Assembly (NCBI GenBank): GCA_023383015.1
Contig: JAHDXW010000036.1
Coordinates: 1-38,288 of the forward strand
Reading direction: 5' to 3'
DNA: 38,288 nt
DNA from: Paracoccaceae bacterium
GTDB taxonomy: Bacteria > Pseudomonadota > Alphaproteobacteria > Rhodobacterales > Rhodobacteraceae
Below the pieces are notes generated by a model. The model was not told where the DNA came from. It made no database searches and saw only the letters and a program-made list of their open reading frames with translations. Shown here piece by piece: positions 8,812 to 16,382 of the stretch; position 1 is the first letter of the stretch, and the number at the start of each line of letters is the position of its first letter. A program made the position numbers and the translations under genes.

Positions 8812-8968
8812 CGGTAGCGGGCCAGGGGCGTGTCCGCCGGTCGTCGAGTACAGTAGGAAGTTCCAGGCGCGAGCGGCAGGGGAGCTGGACCTCTTGCCGG
8901 AGGGCTCGGCGATCGCAGAGATGATGAGCGACTACGCGGTGTTGCGGGAACAGGCGCGGGTTTGCTGA
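8720..8968 (+). CDS. Rz1-like outer-membrane lipoprotein spanin (o-spanin candidate)
   Basis: This 82-residue protein has a lipoprotein signal: a basic start (RQRRAVLVLATIWLSGC) with lipobox L22-S-G-C25, so maturation would leave a lipid-anchored chain of about 58 residues. It starts at ATG 8720 with GGAGA about six bases upstream, inside the preceding gene but in the +1 frame, and runs 157 bases past it. An overlapping lipoprotein gene right after an endolysin is the hallmark of an o-spanin, which with its partner fuses inner and outer membranes at lysis. The mature part is only mildly proline-bearing (GPGACPPVVEY). No other gene follows in the phage region. Confidence 0.7.
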   Translation: MTPKSECSRQRRAVLVLATIWLSGCATVGSDGSGPGACPPVVEYSRKFQARAAGELDLLPEGSAIAEMMSDYAVLREQARVC

Positions 8969-8989
8969 TCCTCCGGCACTTGTCGCGGA

Positions 8990-10348
8990 TTACGCGTCGC
9001 GCCCGGCGCCGAACCCGGGGCTATCGGTCGGCAAAATGAGTGATGCCTCGAAACCGGAAGATGCACCAGGCCGCGGCGATCTCAGAACGAGAGAGCTTCC
9101 GATCCGGTTCGCGATGGCCGCGACGATGGCTAGGCCAAGCCCGCTGCCATCGGTGCTTGCGTTCGCCCGTTCAAAGCGTGCCGTCAGGCGGTCGAGCATC
9201 TCGCGCGCCACGACGGGACCATCGTTCGCGACAACAAGGCGGCCGTCCGCAGTGAGCGTCACCTCGACAGCCAAATCTCCGGCTCCGTGACGGAGAGCGT
9301 TTTCCACGAGGTTCCGGCACAGGATAGCGAAGGCATCGGGGTCAATGTCCGACATGACAGCTGCGTCGGGTAGGTTCAGCGCGATGCGCCCCGGCGCGTC
9401 CGCGCGTGCGATGTCGTCCACCACGATTCGCGCGACAGTGCGCAGATCCGCGCTGCGGTCGATCCGCAGGCGCCCGCCTTCCGCCCGCGCCAGCTGTAGG
9501 AGGCGTTCCGACAGCCGGGTGAGGCGCTTGAGCGTCGCTTCGATCTCCGCCGCGCGCGCCCCAGTGGCGGGATCGCGGGTCTCGGACCGGAGCCGCTGCG
9601 CCTGCGCGATGGCGCCCGCGAGCGGTGTCCTGAGCTCGTGCGCGGCGTTGGCGGCGAAACTGCGCTCGGCCTCGAAGGCCTCTCGCAAGCGGGCCAGAAG
9701 GCCGTTGAGGGTCTCGGCCAGCGGACCGATCTCGCTCGGCAGCCCCTCGGCGGGAACCTCCGACAGGTCGCGGGCGCCGCGCGCCTCGAGGCGTGCGCGG
9801 AACCGGCGCAGCGGGTCGAGGCTGAAACGGACGGCGAGAATGACCGCCGTCAGCGCGACCGGCAGGACGATCAGCAGCGGCAGGCCGAGGCCCATCTGGA
9901 TCTCACGCGCGACCGACGCGCGATGGGCCAGCGGCTCGGCCACGGTAATCCGGATCGTGTCCTGAAGCGCTGCGTCGCTGTAGAACCGGTGGGTGGCGGT
10001 CTGCCGAAACCCGGGTCCGTCCCAGGGCGGGAATACCGCCGCATCGGCCGCGTGGGATTGCAGCAGGATACGCCCCTCGGCATCCCGCACGAGGTAGGTG
10101 AAGAACTCGTCGTGCTCCCGGATGGGCGCGAGCCGCTGCGTCACGCCCTGATCTTCCCGCCCGACGATATCGGTTACCGCAAGCGGCAGGATCCGTTCCG
10201 CAGTCTCTCGCAGAGCGCTGTCGAAGACCTCGTCCAGCTCGCCCCTGACGATGACGGCCGTCACCGTCGCCGCGACCAGCCACAACACCGTCAGCGCCAG
10301 GCCGAGCGACAGGCCGAGTCGGCCCTGAAGGCTGGCCGGCCATCTCAT
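8990..10348 (-). CDS. Sensor histidine kinase, QseC/PmrB-type
   Basis: This 452-residue kinase has two membrane segments (residues ~12 to 34 and ~154 to 174) around a periplasmic sensor domain of about 120 residues, followed by a HAMP-like linker. The phosphoacceptor H-box is FAANAAHELRTPLAG with H237. The catalytic part carries the N-box (CRNLVENALRHG) and a G-box (DGSGLGLAIVAAI). It starts at ATG 10348, overlapping the stop of the response-regulator gene (ATGA), so the two are co-translated. It faces the phage lysis genes convergently, with about 20 bases between stops. The neighbouring redox and metal genes suggest a metal or redox signal, but the ligand cannot be read from the sequence. 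Confidence 0.9.
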   Translation of the reverse strand: MRWPASLQGRLGLSLGLALTVLWLVAATVTAVIVRGELDEVFDSALRETAERILPLAVTDIVGREDQGVTQRLAPIREHDEFFTYLVRDAEGRILLQSHAADAAVFPPWDGPGFRQTATHRFYSDAALQDTIRITVAEPLAHRASVAREIQMGLGLPLLIVLPVALTAVILAVRFSLDPLRRFRARLEARGARDLSEVPAEGLPSEIGPLAETLNGLLARLREAFEAERSFAANAAHELRTPLAGAIAQAQRLRSETRDPATGARAAEIEATLKRLTRLSERLLQLARAEGGRLRIDRSADLRTVARIVVDDIARADAPGRIALNLPDAAVMSDIDPDAFAILCRNLVENALRHGAGDLAVEVTLTADGRLVVANDGPVVAREMLDRLTARFERANASTDGSGLGLAIVAAIANRIGSSLVLRSPRPGASSGFEASLILPTDSPGFGAGRDA

Positions 10349-11004
10349 GGACGGCCCAGCCTGTAGCCCATGCCGCGCTCGGTCTCGATGACCGAAGCCC
10401 CGAGCTTCTTGCGCAGGCGGCTCACGTGGACCTCGATGGTGTTGCTCTCCACCTCCGCGTCGAAGGCGTAGAGCTTCTCCTCCAGCTGCGCCTTGGACAG
10501 AAGCTGACCGGGGCGCGCGAGAAAGGCTTCGAACAGCGCCCATTCCCTTGCGGTCAGTTGCACCGGCTTGCCGTCGCGGTGAACGCTGCGGGTGGCGAGA
10601 TCGATTTCCAGCGGCCCGTGGGTGACGATTGGGTTCGGGTTGCCGCTGTAGCGTCGAGCGACAGACCCGATCCGCGCGGACAACTCAGCGAGATCGAAGG
10701 GCTTCACGAGATAATCGTCGGCGCCCGCATTCAGCCCCTCGATCCGATCCGACACCTGGTCGAGCGCGGTCAGGATGATGACCGGCGTTACGTCTCCGCG
10801 CGCGCGCAGGCTCTTCAGGAAGCCGATACCGCGCCCGTCCGGCAACATCAGGTCGAGCAGGATCAGGTCGTAAGACGTGGATTTCGCAGCGTCGCCGGCC
10901 GCATCGAGGCGCATCACCCAATCGACCGACTGCCCATCGGCCGCGATCTGGTCGCGCACCGCGGCACCAAGCACCGTGTCGTCCTCGATCAGCAGGATGC
11001 GCAT
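10345..11004 (-). CDS. OmpR-family response regulator, QseB/PmrA-type
   Basis: This 219-residue regulator has a receiver domain with the acidic pocket at MRILLIEDD, phosphoacceptor D51 in LILLDLMLPDG and the conserved lysine in DDYLVKPFD. A winged-helix OmpR/PhoB DNA-binding domain follows (LTAREWALFEAFL, then SNTIEVHVSRLRKKLG). ATG 11004 was chosen because the receiver domain begins exactly there; an in-frame upstream extension has no conserved sequence. It is divergent from the PepSY gene and shares the 144-bp control region with it. That region holds one copy of a motif repeated before the poly-Asp gene, so the regulator probably controls both rightward units and itself. Confidence 0.92.
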   Translation of the reverse strand: MRILLIEDDTVLGAAVRDQIAADGQSVDWVMRLDAAGDAAKSTSYDLILLDLMLPDGRGIGFLKSLRARGDVTPVIILTALDQVSDRIEGLNAGADDYLVKPFDLAELSARIGSVARRYSGNPNPIVTHGPLEIDLATRSVHRDGKPVQLTAREWALFEAFLARPGQLLSKAQLEEKLYAFDAEVESNTIEVHVSRLRKKLGASVIETERGMGYRLGRP

Positions 11005-11056
11005 GCTCGTTCCCGTCCTCTTCCGATGACCCTCCATGATCCGTCTGGCTGACACG

Positions 11057-11097
11057 AAGCTGAAGCGGGTGGTCGCGTCCCTTCAGGCTGCCGTCAG
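11057..11097 (+). promoter_or_regulatory. Candidate response-regulator operator, copy 1
   Basis: The block AAGCTGAAGCGGG (11057-11069), 13 other bases, then two TCAG half-sites with starts 11 bp apart (11083 and 11094) lie between the divergent regulator and PepSY genes. The same block with the same spacings recurs at 12223-12264. Direct repeats about one helical turn apart are typical of OmpR-family sites. Function is inferred. Confidence 0.6.
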
Positions 11098-11148
11098 CTT
11101 CGCCGCGCATGAGTTTCGTCAAGATGGCCGCAGCGAGGAGTTTGGCCC

Positions 11149-11472
11149 ATGAAGAAGACATTGACAATTCTCGGCTTTCTCGCGGTCTTTCCCGCCGGTG
11201 TCGCGCTGGCGGACGACGACTGCTTCGTGCCGATGGCCGACTGGCAGCCGCGCGACGCCGTCGCCCGGCTGGCCGAGGAGAACGGCTGGACGGTGCGCCG
11301 GATCAAGATCGACGACGGCTGCTACGAGATCGACGGTCGGGACGCCGAGGGGCGCCGGATCGAGGTGACCGTTCATCCGGCGACGCTGCAGGTGATCGAG
11401 TTCGAATACGAGGACGACGACGAGGACGACGATCGCCCCCGCCGTGAGCGCGAAGGAGGCGACGATGACTGA
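11149..11472 (+). CDS. Exported small PepSY-domain protein
   Basis: This 107-residue protein has a Sec signal peptide (MKKTLTILGFLAVFPAGVALA, cut around residue 21), a single PepSY_2-like domain (ADWQPRDAVARLAEENGWTV, then GCYEIDGRDAEGRRIEV and PATLQVIEFE) and an acidic C-terminus (EDDDEDDD). Single-PepSY exported proteins of this kind often sit beside cytochrome b561 genes and two-component systems. Two cysteines, C25 and one in GCYEIDG, could form a disulfide. Its last 8 bases overlap the cytochrome gene. The acidic tail suggests binding of metal cations, which is inference. Confidence 0.85.
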   Translation: MKKTLTILGFLAVFPAGVALADDDCFVPMADWQPRDAVARLAEENGWTVRRIKIDDGCYEIDGRDAEGRRIEVTVHPATLQVIEFEYEDDDEDDDRPRREREGGDDD

Positions 11473-12133
11473 TGCAATCTCACACCAGGCGCCAGAGATG
11501 AACACGGCGCCGAGCAGTAAGGTCCGCGTCTGGGATCCTCTGGTCCGGGTTTTCCATTGGGGTCTGGTCGCAGCCTTCGCGACCGCATGGCTGACTGCGG
11601 ACGAGCTGCAACCTGTCCACGAGGTTGCCGGCTACACCGTCGCCGGACTTGTGGCCTTCCGGCTGGTCTGGGGACTCGTCGGCAGTCGCTACGCGCGCTT
11701 CGCGCAGTTCCTGAAGGGTCCCGGCGAGACGCTGGCCTATCTCGGGGACATGACCCGCGGACGCGAGCGGCGCTACCTCGGCCACAACCCGGCGGGCGCC
11801 GCGATGATCGTGGCGCTGCTGGTCACGCTGTCCGGGACGGCCTTCACCGGCTGGCTCCTGGAGGATGAGGCCCGTCTGGCGATGTTGCCGACCATACCCG
11901 CCATCGTGGCGCCCGCCTGGGCCGACGACGACGGCGAACACGAATACGGCGCGCGGGGCGAGATCGAGGGACCGCTGAAGGAGGTCCACGAGACGCTTGC
12001 CAACCTGATGCTGCTGCTCGCCGCGCTGCATGTGGGCGGTGTCGTGCTGGCCTCCTTCCGGCACCACGAGAACCTGGCGCGCGCCATGGTGACGGGCGAC
12101 AAGCGCGGCCCCGGTCCCGCCGACATCGCCTGA
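11465..12133 (+). CDS. Cytochrome b561-like membrane protein (cytochrome b/b6 domain)
   Basis: This 222-residue membrane protein has four likely helices and the histidines expected for two b hemes: H31 in VRVFHWGL, H52 in PVHEVAGYTV, and H175 and H189 in VHETLANLMLLLAALHVGG. It moves electrons across or within the inner membrane. ATG 11465 was chosen over an upstream GTG because AAGGAGG (11453-11459) sits at normal distance. An acidic periplasmic or cytoplasmic loop (ADDDGEHEYGARGEIEG) precedes the last helix. It is coupled to the PepSY gene by an 8-base overlap and followed by a strong terminator, so these two genes form one unit. Confidence 0.9.
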   Translation: MTDAISHQAPEMNTAPSSKVRVWDPLVRVFHWGLVAAFATAWLTADELQPVHEVAGYTVAGLVAFRLVWGLVGSRYARFAQFLKGPGETLAYLGDMTRGRERRYLGHNPAGAAMIVALLVTLSGTAFTGWLLEDEARLAMLPTIPAIVAPAWADDDGEHEYGARGEIEGPLKEVHETLANLMLLLAALHVGGVVLASFRHHENLARAMVTGDKRGPGPADIA

Positions 12134-12166
12134 CAGAACCCATACCCAAGGCCGACCGTCCCTTCG

Positions 12167-12197
12167 GCCCCGCCCTCACGGGCGGGGCATTTTTCGT
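12167..12197 (+). terminator. Rho-independent terminator after the cytochrome b561 gene
   Basis: A perfect 9-bp stem GCCCCGCCC/GGGCGGGGC (12167-12175 with 12180-12188) with a TCAC loop is followed by ATTTTTCGTT. It ends the PepSY-cytochrome unit and separates it from the next promoter region. Confidence 0.88.
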
Positions 12198-12222
12198 TCG
12201 TCGCCGCTCTTTTCCTGGCGCC

Positions 12223-12264
12223 AAGCTGAAGCGGGAATCGCCGACGCGTCAGGAAGCCCTCAGG
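12223..12264 (+). promoter_or_regulatory. Candidate response-regulator operator, copy 2
   Basis: The block AAGCTGAAGCGGG (12223-12235) is followed after exactly 13 bases by TCAGG (12249) and a second TCAGG starting at 12260, again 11 bp apart. It lies between a terminator and the poly-Asp gene, where a promoter for the long rightward operon is expected. The match to the copy at 11057-11097 in both sequence and spacing supports a shared regulator. Confidence 0.62.
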
Positions 12265-12307
12265 TCGGATCTCCAAATTGTCTCCAGCAGACAAAGGAGA
12301 CCCTGCC

Positions 12308-12688
<381 letters not shown>

Positions 12689-12726
12689 ACCGCTCTCGAG
12701 CTCCTCTCCGAACAAGGATCAACCCG

Positions 12727-13197
12727 ATGAAATCGCTTCTCGCAACGCTCGCGCTCACCACCGCGCTGACGCTCCCCGGCCTCGCCATGGCGCGGCCGGT
12801 GACGCTGACCACGACCCTCAACAATTACGGCGGCGACGGGGCCTATCTCGCGCTCTACGTCACCGATTCCTCGGGCGCCTATGTCGGCAGTCTCTGGATG
12901 GCTGGCGGCAAGTCCAAGTACTACGAGCACCTCAGCGACTGGTACCGCGCCACCGGCGGCGACACCGCGCAGGTGAACGGCATCACCGGCGCCAGCGTCG
13001 GCGCGGGCCGCACGCTCGAGATCACGCTCGACCTGGCCGACGCGCTCTTCGACGCGGGCTACACGCTCCACATCGATGCGGCGGTCGAGGACATGCGCGA
13101 CAGCCCGAACGAGGTGTCCGTCCCGCTCACGAACGATGGCGCTGGCACGCCGGTGGGCGGCCGCCGCTACATCGCCAGCTTCGCCTACGACATGTGA
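12727..13197 (+). CDS. DUF2271 exported protein, likely FMN acceptor for ApbE
   Basis: This 156-residue protein has a signal peptide (MKSLLATLALTTALTLPGLAMA) and a beta-rich DUF2271 domain: PVTLTTTLNNYGGDGAYLAL, then SLWMAGGKSKYYEHLSDWYR and the end GGRRYIASFAYDM. Residues 83-90 read VNGITGAS, which fits the [S/T]GA[S/T] motif to which ApbE attaches FMN on the last Ser/Thr (S90 here). DUF2271 has been linked to extracytosolic flavinylation in surveys, and an ApbE gene lies two genes downstream, so covalent FMN is likely. ATG 12727 was chosen because the signal peptide begins there; the in-frame upstream extension is shadow. The stop overlaps the region just before the reductase start. Confidence 0.85.
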   Translation: MKSLLATLALTTALTLPGLAMARPVTLTTTLNNYGGDGAYLALYVTDSSGAYVGSLWMAGGKSKYYEHLSDWYRATGGDTAQVNGITGASVGAGRTLEITLDLADALFDAGYTLHIDAAVEDMRDSPNEVSVPLTNDGAGTPVGGRRYIASFAYDM

Positions 13198-13208
13198 GGA
13201 TCGGGGCC

Positions 13209-15416
13209 ATGATCCGTGCACTCCATCGCTGGCCGGGTCTCTTGGCCCTCGCGCTCGTCACCGTCCTGAGTCTGAGCGGCGCGGCGCTGTCGGTCTTCCC
13301 TGCGGCCGAACGGCTTGCCGCCCCGCAGGCGGAGACCGGGCTCACGGTCGCCGCCCTCGCGAACCGCATCCAGGCGGTCTATCCGGGCGTCGAGCAGATC
13401 CGCCGATCACCCTCGGGCCGGATCACCGCCTACTGGTTCGACCAGGGCGCGCCGGGCGCTGCCGTGATCGACCCGGCGACGGGTGAGGGCGTTGCCTCGG
13501 CCGACCCGAACCAGGCCGAACGCTGGCTCACCAACGTGCACCGTTCGCTGTTCCTCGGCGACGGCGGGCGCATCGCCATGGCTGCAGGGGCTGCCGCGAT
13601 GCTGATCCTCTCGCTCTCCGGCGCGGCGCTGGTGGCGCGGCGGGCGGGAAGCTGGCGACACTGGTTCGCGCGCTTGCGCGGACCGCTCGCGGGCAGGCTG
13701 CACGTCGAGATCGCCCGGATTGCTGTCGTCGGCTTCGTTCTGTCCTCCACGACCGCCCTCTGGATGACGGCCTCCACCTTCGATCTTCTGCCGGATGGAG
13801 GCGCCATAGCGGCCGCCCCGACCGAAGTCAGTGGAGAGACGGGGTTCGCGCTGGACCGGATGGCCACACTGCAGCAGACGCCCGTCGCCGAGTTGCGCGA
13901 GCTGAGCTTTCCCTATCCCGGCGACGCGACGGACGTGTTCACGCTCAAGACCGACCGGGGCGCCGGCTATCTCGACCAGGGCGACGGAGCCCTCCTGGCC
14001 TGGGCCGACCTCACGGGATGGGAGCGCGTCTCGGAGACCATCTACATGCTGCACACCGGACAGGGCGCGGCGACGCTCGGCCTGGTGCTCGGCCTGATGG
14101 CGCTCGGCGTCCCGGGCATGGGCGTGACTGGCGTTGTCGTCTGGCTCGCGGGACGGAGGGGGCGGCCGCGCATCCGAGGCAATCAGCCCGCCGCTCGTGC
14201 CGAGACGATCCTGCTCGTCGGCAGCGAGGGCGGCAGCACCTGGGGATTTGCCGCGACGCTGCACGCCGCCCTGACGAAAGCCGGGCAGAGCGTCCATGTC
14301 GGCCCGATGTCGGGCTTCACGCCAGAGCGCTACACCGCGGCCCAGCGGATCATCCTGCTCGCCGCGACCTATGGCGACGGCGCGGCGCCCGCCTCGGCGA
14401 AGGGCTTTCTCGACCGGCTGAACGCTTCCGACCGGGCGCCGGACATTTCTCTGGCGGTGCTCGGCTTCGGCGACCGCAGCTTTCCGGCCTATTGCGCCTT
14501 CGCCAGGGACGTCGCGGCAGCGGCGCAGGCGAAGGGTTGGCCCGAGCTTCTGCCGCTCGACACAATCGACCGGCAATCGCCGCAGGATTTCGCGCGCTGG
14601 GGCCGGGCCCTCGGAGACGTGCTCGGCATTGCGCTCGAACTGACGCACCAGCCGGTCCAGCCGCAAACGACCACGCTGACCCTCGTCTCGCGGCGCGACT
14701 ACGGCGCTGAGGTGCAGGCCCCGACGGCGATCCTCCGCTTCGCGTTGCCCCGCGTCTCGCTCGGGCAACGGCTGCTCGGGGGCGGGTTCGCACGGTTCCA
14801 GGCGGGTGACCTGATCGGCATTCTGCCCGAAGGCGGGACCGTCCCGCGGCTCTATTCGCTCGCCTCTGGGCGCCGCGACGGCTTCATCGAGATCGTGGTC
14901 AAGAAGCATCCCGGCGGCCTCTGCTCGGGTCAGCTCACAGCGCTGGAACCTGGCGACACGGTGAGCGCCTTCTTGCGCCCCAACCCCGGCTTCCGTCCGG
15001 GCCGAAGCCGGGCGCCCCTGATCCTGATCGGCGCAGGGACCGGCATCGGGCCGCTAGCGGGCTTTGTGCGCGGCAACACGCGCGGCAGGCCCGTCCACCT
15101 GTTCTTCGGCATGCGCCATCCCGAAAGTGACTTCTTCTACGGCGAGGAGTTCCCCGGATGGCAGGACGAGGGGCGTCTGACACGGCTGGTCACGGCCGTC
15201 TCGCGCGGGGCGCGTCCCCATTATGTCCAGGACGCGCTGCGGTGCGAGGCCACTCAGGTCGCGGAGCTCATCCGCAACGGAGCGCGGGTGATGGTGTGCG
15301 GCGGGCGGGACATGGCCGCCGGCGTGGCCGAGGCGCTGGCCGAGATCCTCGCACCGTCCGGGCTGACGCCGGCGGTCCTGAAGGCGGAGGGGCGGTATGT
15401 CGAAGATGTCTACTGA
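13209..15416 (+). CDS. PepSY-TM / flavodoxin / FNR fusion reductase (CysJ-like)
   Basis: This 735-residue fusion has three parts. Residues 1 to ~320 are a PepSY-TM membrane region with helices near 8-30, 122-143, 168-188 and 287-314 and histidines H111 (VHRSLFLGDGG) and H282 (MLHTGQG) suited to heme. Residues ~332-480 are a flavodoxin-like FMN domain (ILLVGSEGGSTWGFA, AATYGDGAAP, VLGFGDRSFPAYCAFA). Residues ~490-735 are an FNR domain with FAD motif RLYSLASG (547), NADPH motif GAGTGIGPL (608) and CGG (697), ending RYVEDVY. It would pass electrons from NADPH through FAD and FMN to membrane heme and outward. ATG 13209 follows GAGGA by eight bases. Confidence 0.92.
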   Translation: MIRALHRWPGLLALALVTVLSLSGAALSVFPAAERLAAPQAETGLTVAALANRIQAVYPGVEQIRRSPSGRITAYWFDQGAPGAAVIDPATGEGVASADPNQAERWLTNVHRSLFLGDGGRIAMAAGAAAMLILSLSGAALVARRAGSWRHWFARLRGPLAGRLHVEIARIAVVGFVLSSTTALWMTASTFDLLPDGGAIAAAPTEVSGETGFALDRMATLQQTPVAELRELSFPYPGDATDVFTLKTDRGAGYLDQGDGALLAWADLTGWERVSETIYMLHTGQGAATLGLVLGLMALGVPGMGVTGVVVWLAGRRGRPRIRGNQPAARAETILLVGSEGGSTWGFAATLHAALTKAGQSVHVGPMSGFTPERYTAAQRIILLAATYGDGAAPASAKGFLDRLNASDRAPDISLAVLGFGDRSFPAYCAFARDVAAAAQAKGWPELLPLDTIDRQSPQDFARWGRALGDVLGIALELTHQPVQPQTTTLTLVSRRDYGAEVQAPTAILRFALPRVSLGQRLLGGGFARFQAGDLIGILPEGGTVPRLYSLASGRRDGFIEIVVKKHPGGLCSGQLTALEPGDTVSAFLRPNPGFRPGRSRAPLILIGAGTGIGPLAGFVRGNTRGRPVHLFFGMRHPESDFFYGEEFPGWQDEGRLTRLVTAVSRGARPHYVQDALRCEATQVAELIRNGARVMVCGGRDMAAGVAEALAEILAPSGLTPAVLKAEGRYVEDVY

Positions 15417-16377
15417 GCTGACGAGGCACGCCCTGAACGGGGCGACCATGGGCACGCGCTGGTCGGCGCTGTTCTTCGCGGAGCCGGACTTCGACCCGGC
15501 CCCGATCCGCGCGGCGCTGCTGGCGGCCGTGGAAGAGGTGGACGGACAGATGTCGACCTGGAACCCGGGCAGCGACCTGATGCAGCTCAATGCGGCGCCG
15601 GTGGCAGAATGGGTGACGGTTCCAGCCCGCCTCGCCGAGGTGCTGCGCCTCGGCCTCGAGATCGGGCGCGCCTCGGGCGGAGCCTTCGATATCGGCATGG
15701 GCGATGCGGTGACGGCCTGGGGCTTCGGACCGGAGGCCGCCGCGCCGGATGGCATCCGCGCCGCGATGACCGCCTCACGCCGCCCGGCACATGAGGCGCT
15801 GGAGATGGACGACGCCCGCGTGCGCAAGGCCGCGCCCATAGCGCTGGATCTGAACGGCATAGCCAAGGGTTACGGCGTGGACCGGCTCGCCGAGACCCTG
15901 CGCGATCATGGGATTTCAGATGGACTCGTCGGGATCGATGGCGAGATGCGTGCCATGGGTTTCCGGCCGGATGGCGAGACCTGGACCATCGCGGTCGAGG
16001 CGCCGGACGCCGAGCGCCGGACGCCGCATTCGATCCTCGCGCTGCAGGATGCCGCCGTCGCCACCTCGGGCGACTACCGTCACTGGGTCGAGGTACAGGG
16101 GCGCCGCCTGTCGCACACGATGGACCCGAGGCGGGGCGCGCCGCTGATCGCGTCGCCGGCCTCCGTCACCGTCGTGGCTCGAACCTGTGCCGAAGCTGAT
16201 GCGTGGGCGACGGCCCTCATGGTGCTCGGGCCGGACAAAGGTGCTGCGCTCGCAAGACGAAGCGGGCTCGACGCCCTGTTCCTCTTGCGCGATGATGACG
16301 CCAGCGCACGGGGCGTGGGAGTCGGACGACTATTTTCCGAAGAGCCAGCGGCAATCGCCTCAGCCGAGGGGAGATAG
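15397..16377 (+). CDS. apbE: FAD:protein FMN transferase (ApbE family)
   Basis: This 326-residue ApbE-family protein transfers FMN from FAD to Ser/Thr of target proteins. It shows the family blocks MGTRWSALFF, VDGQMSTWNPGSDLMQLN, GGAFDIGMGDAV, ALDLNGIAKGYGVDRLAE, then ATSGDYRHWVEVQGRRLSHT and MDPRRG (residues ~220 to 250, Mg and FAD site). It overlaps the reductase gene by 20 bases and ends 5 bases before the ATPase gene. The likely substrate is the DUF2271 protein upstream. I see no signal peptide or lipobox at the N-terminus, which is odd because most ApbE proteins act outside the cytoplasm; the true start could be elsewhere, or the enzyme may act in the cytoplasm. Confidence 0.92.
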   Translation: MSKMSTELTRHALNGATMGTRWSALFFAEPDFDPAPIRAALLAAVEEVDGQMSTWNPGSDLMQLNAAPVAEWVTVPARLAEVLRLGLEIGRASGGAFDIGMGDAVTAWGFGPEAAAPDGIRAAMTASRRPAHEALEMDDARVRKAAPIALDLNGIAKGYGVDRLAETLRDHGISDGLVGIDGEMRAMGFRPDGETWTIAVEAPDAERRTPHSILALQDAAVATSGDYRHWVEVQGRRLSHTMDPRRGAPLIASPASVTVVARTCAEADAWATALMVLGPDKGAALARRSGLDALFLLRDDDASARGVGVGRLFSEEPAAIASAEGR

Positions 16378-16382
16378 GCCGC

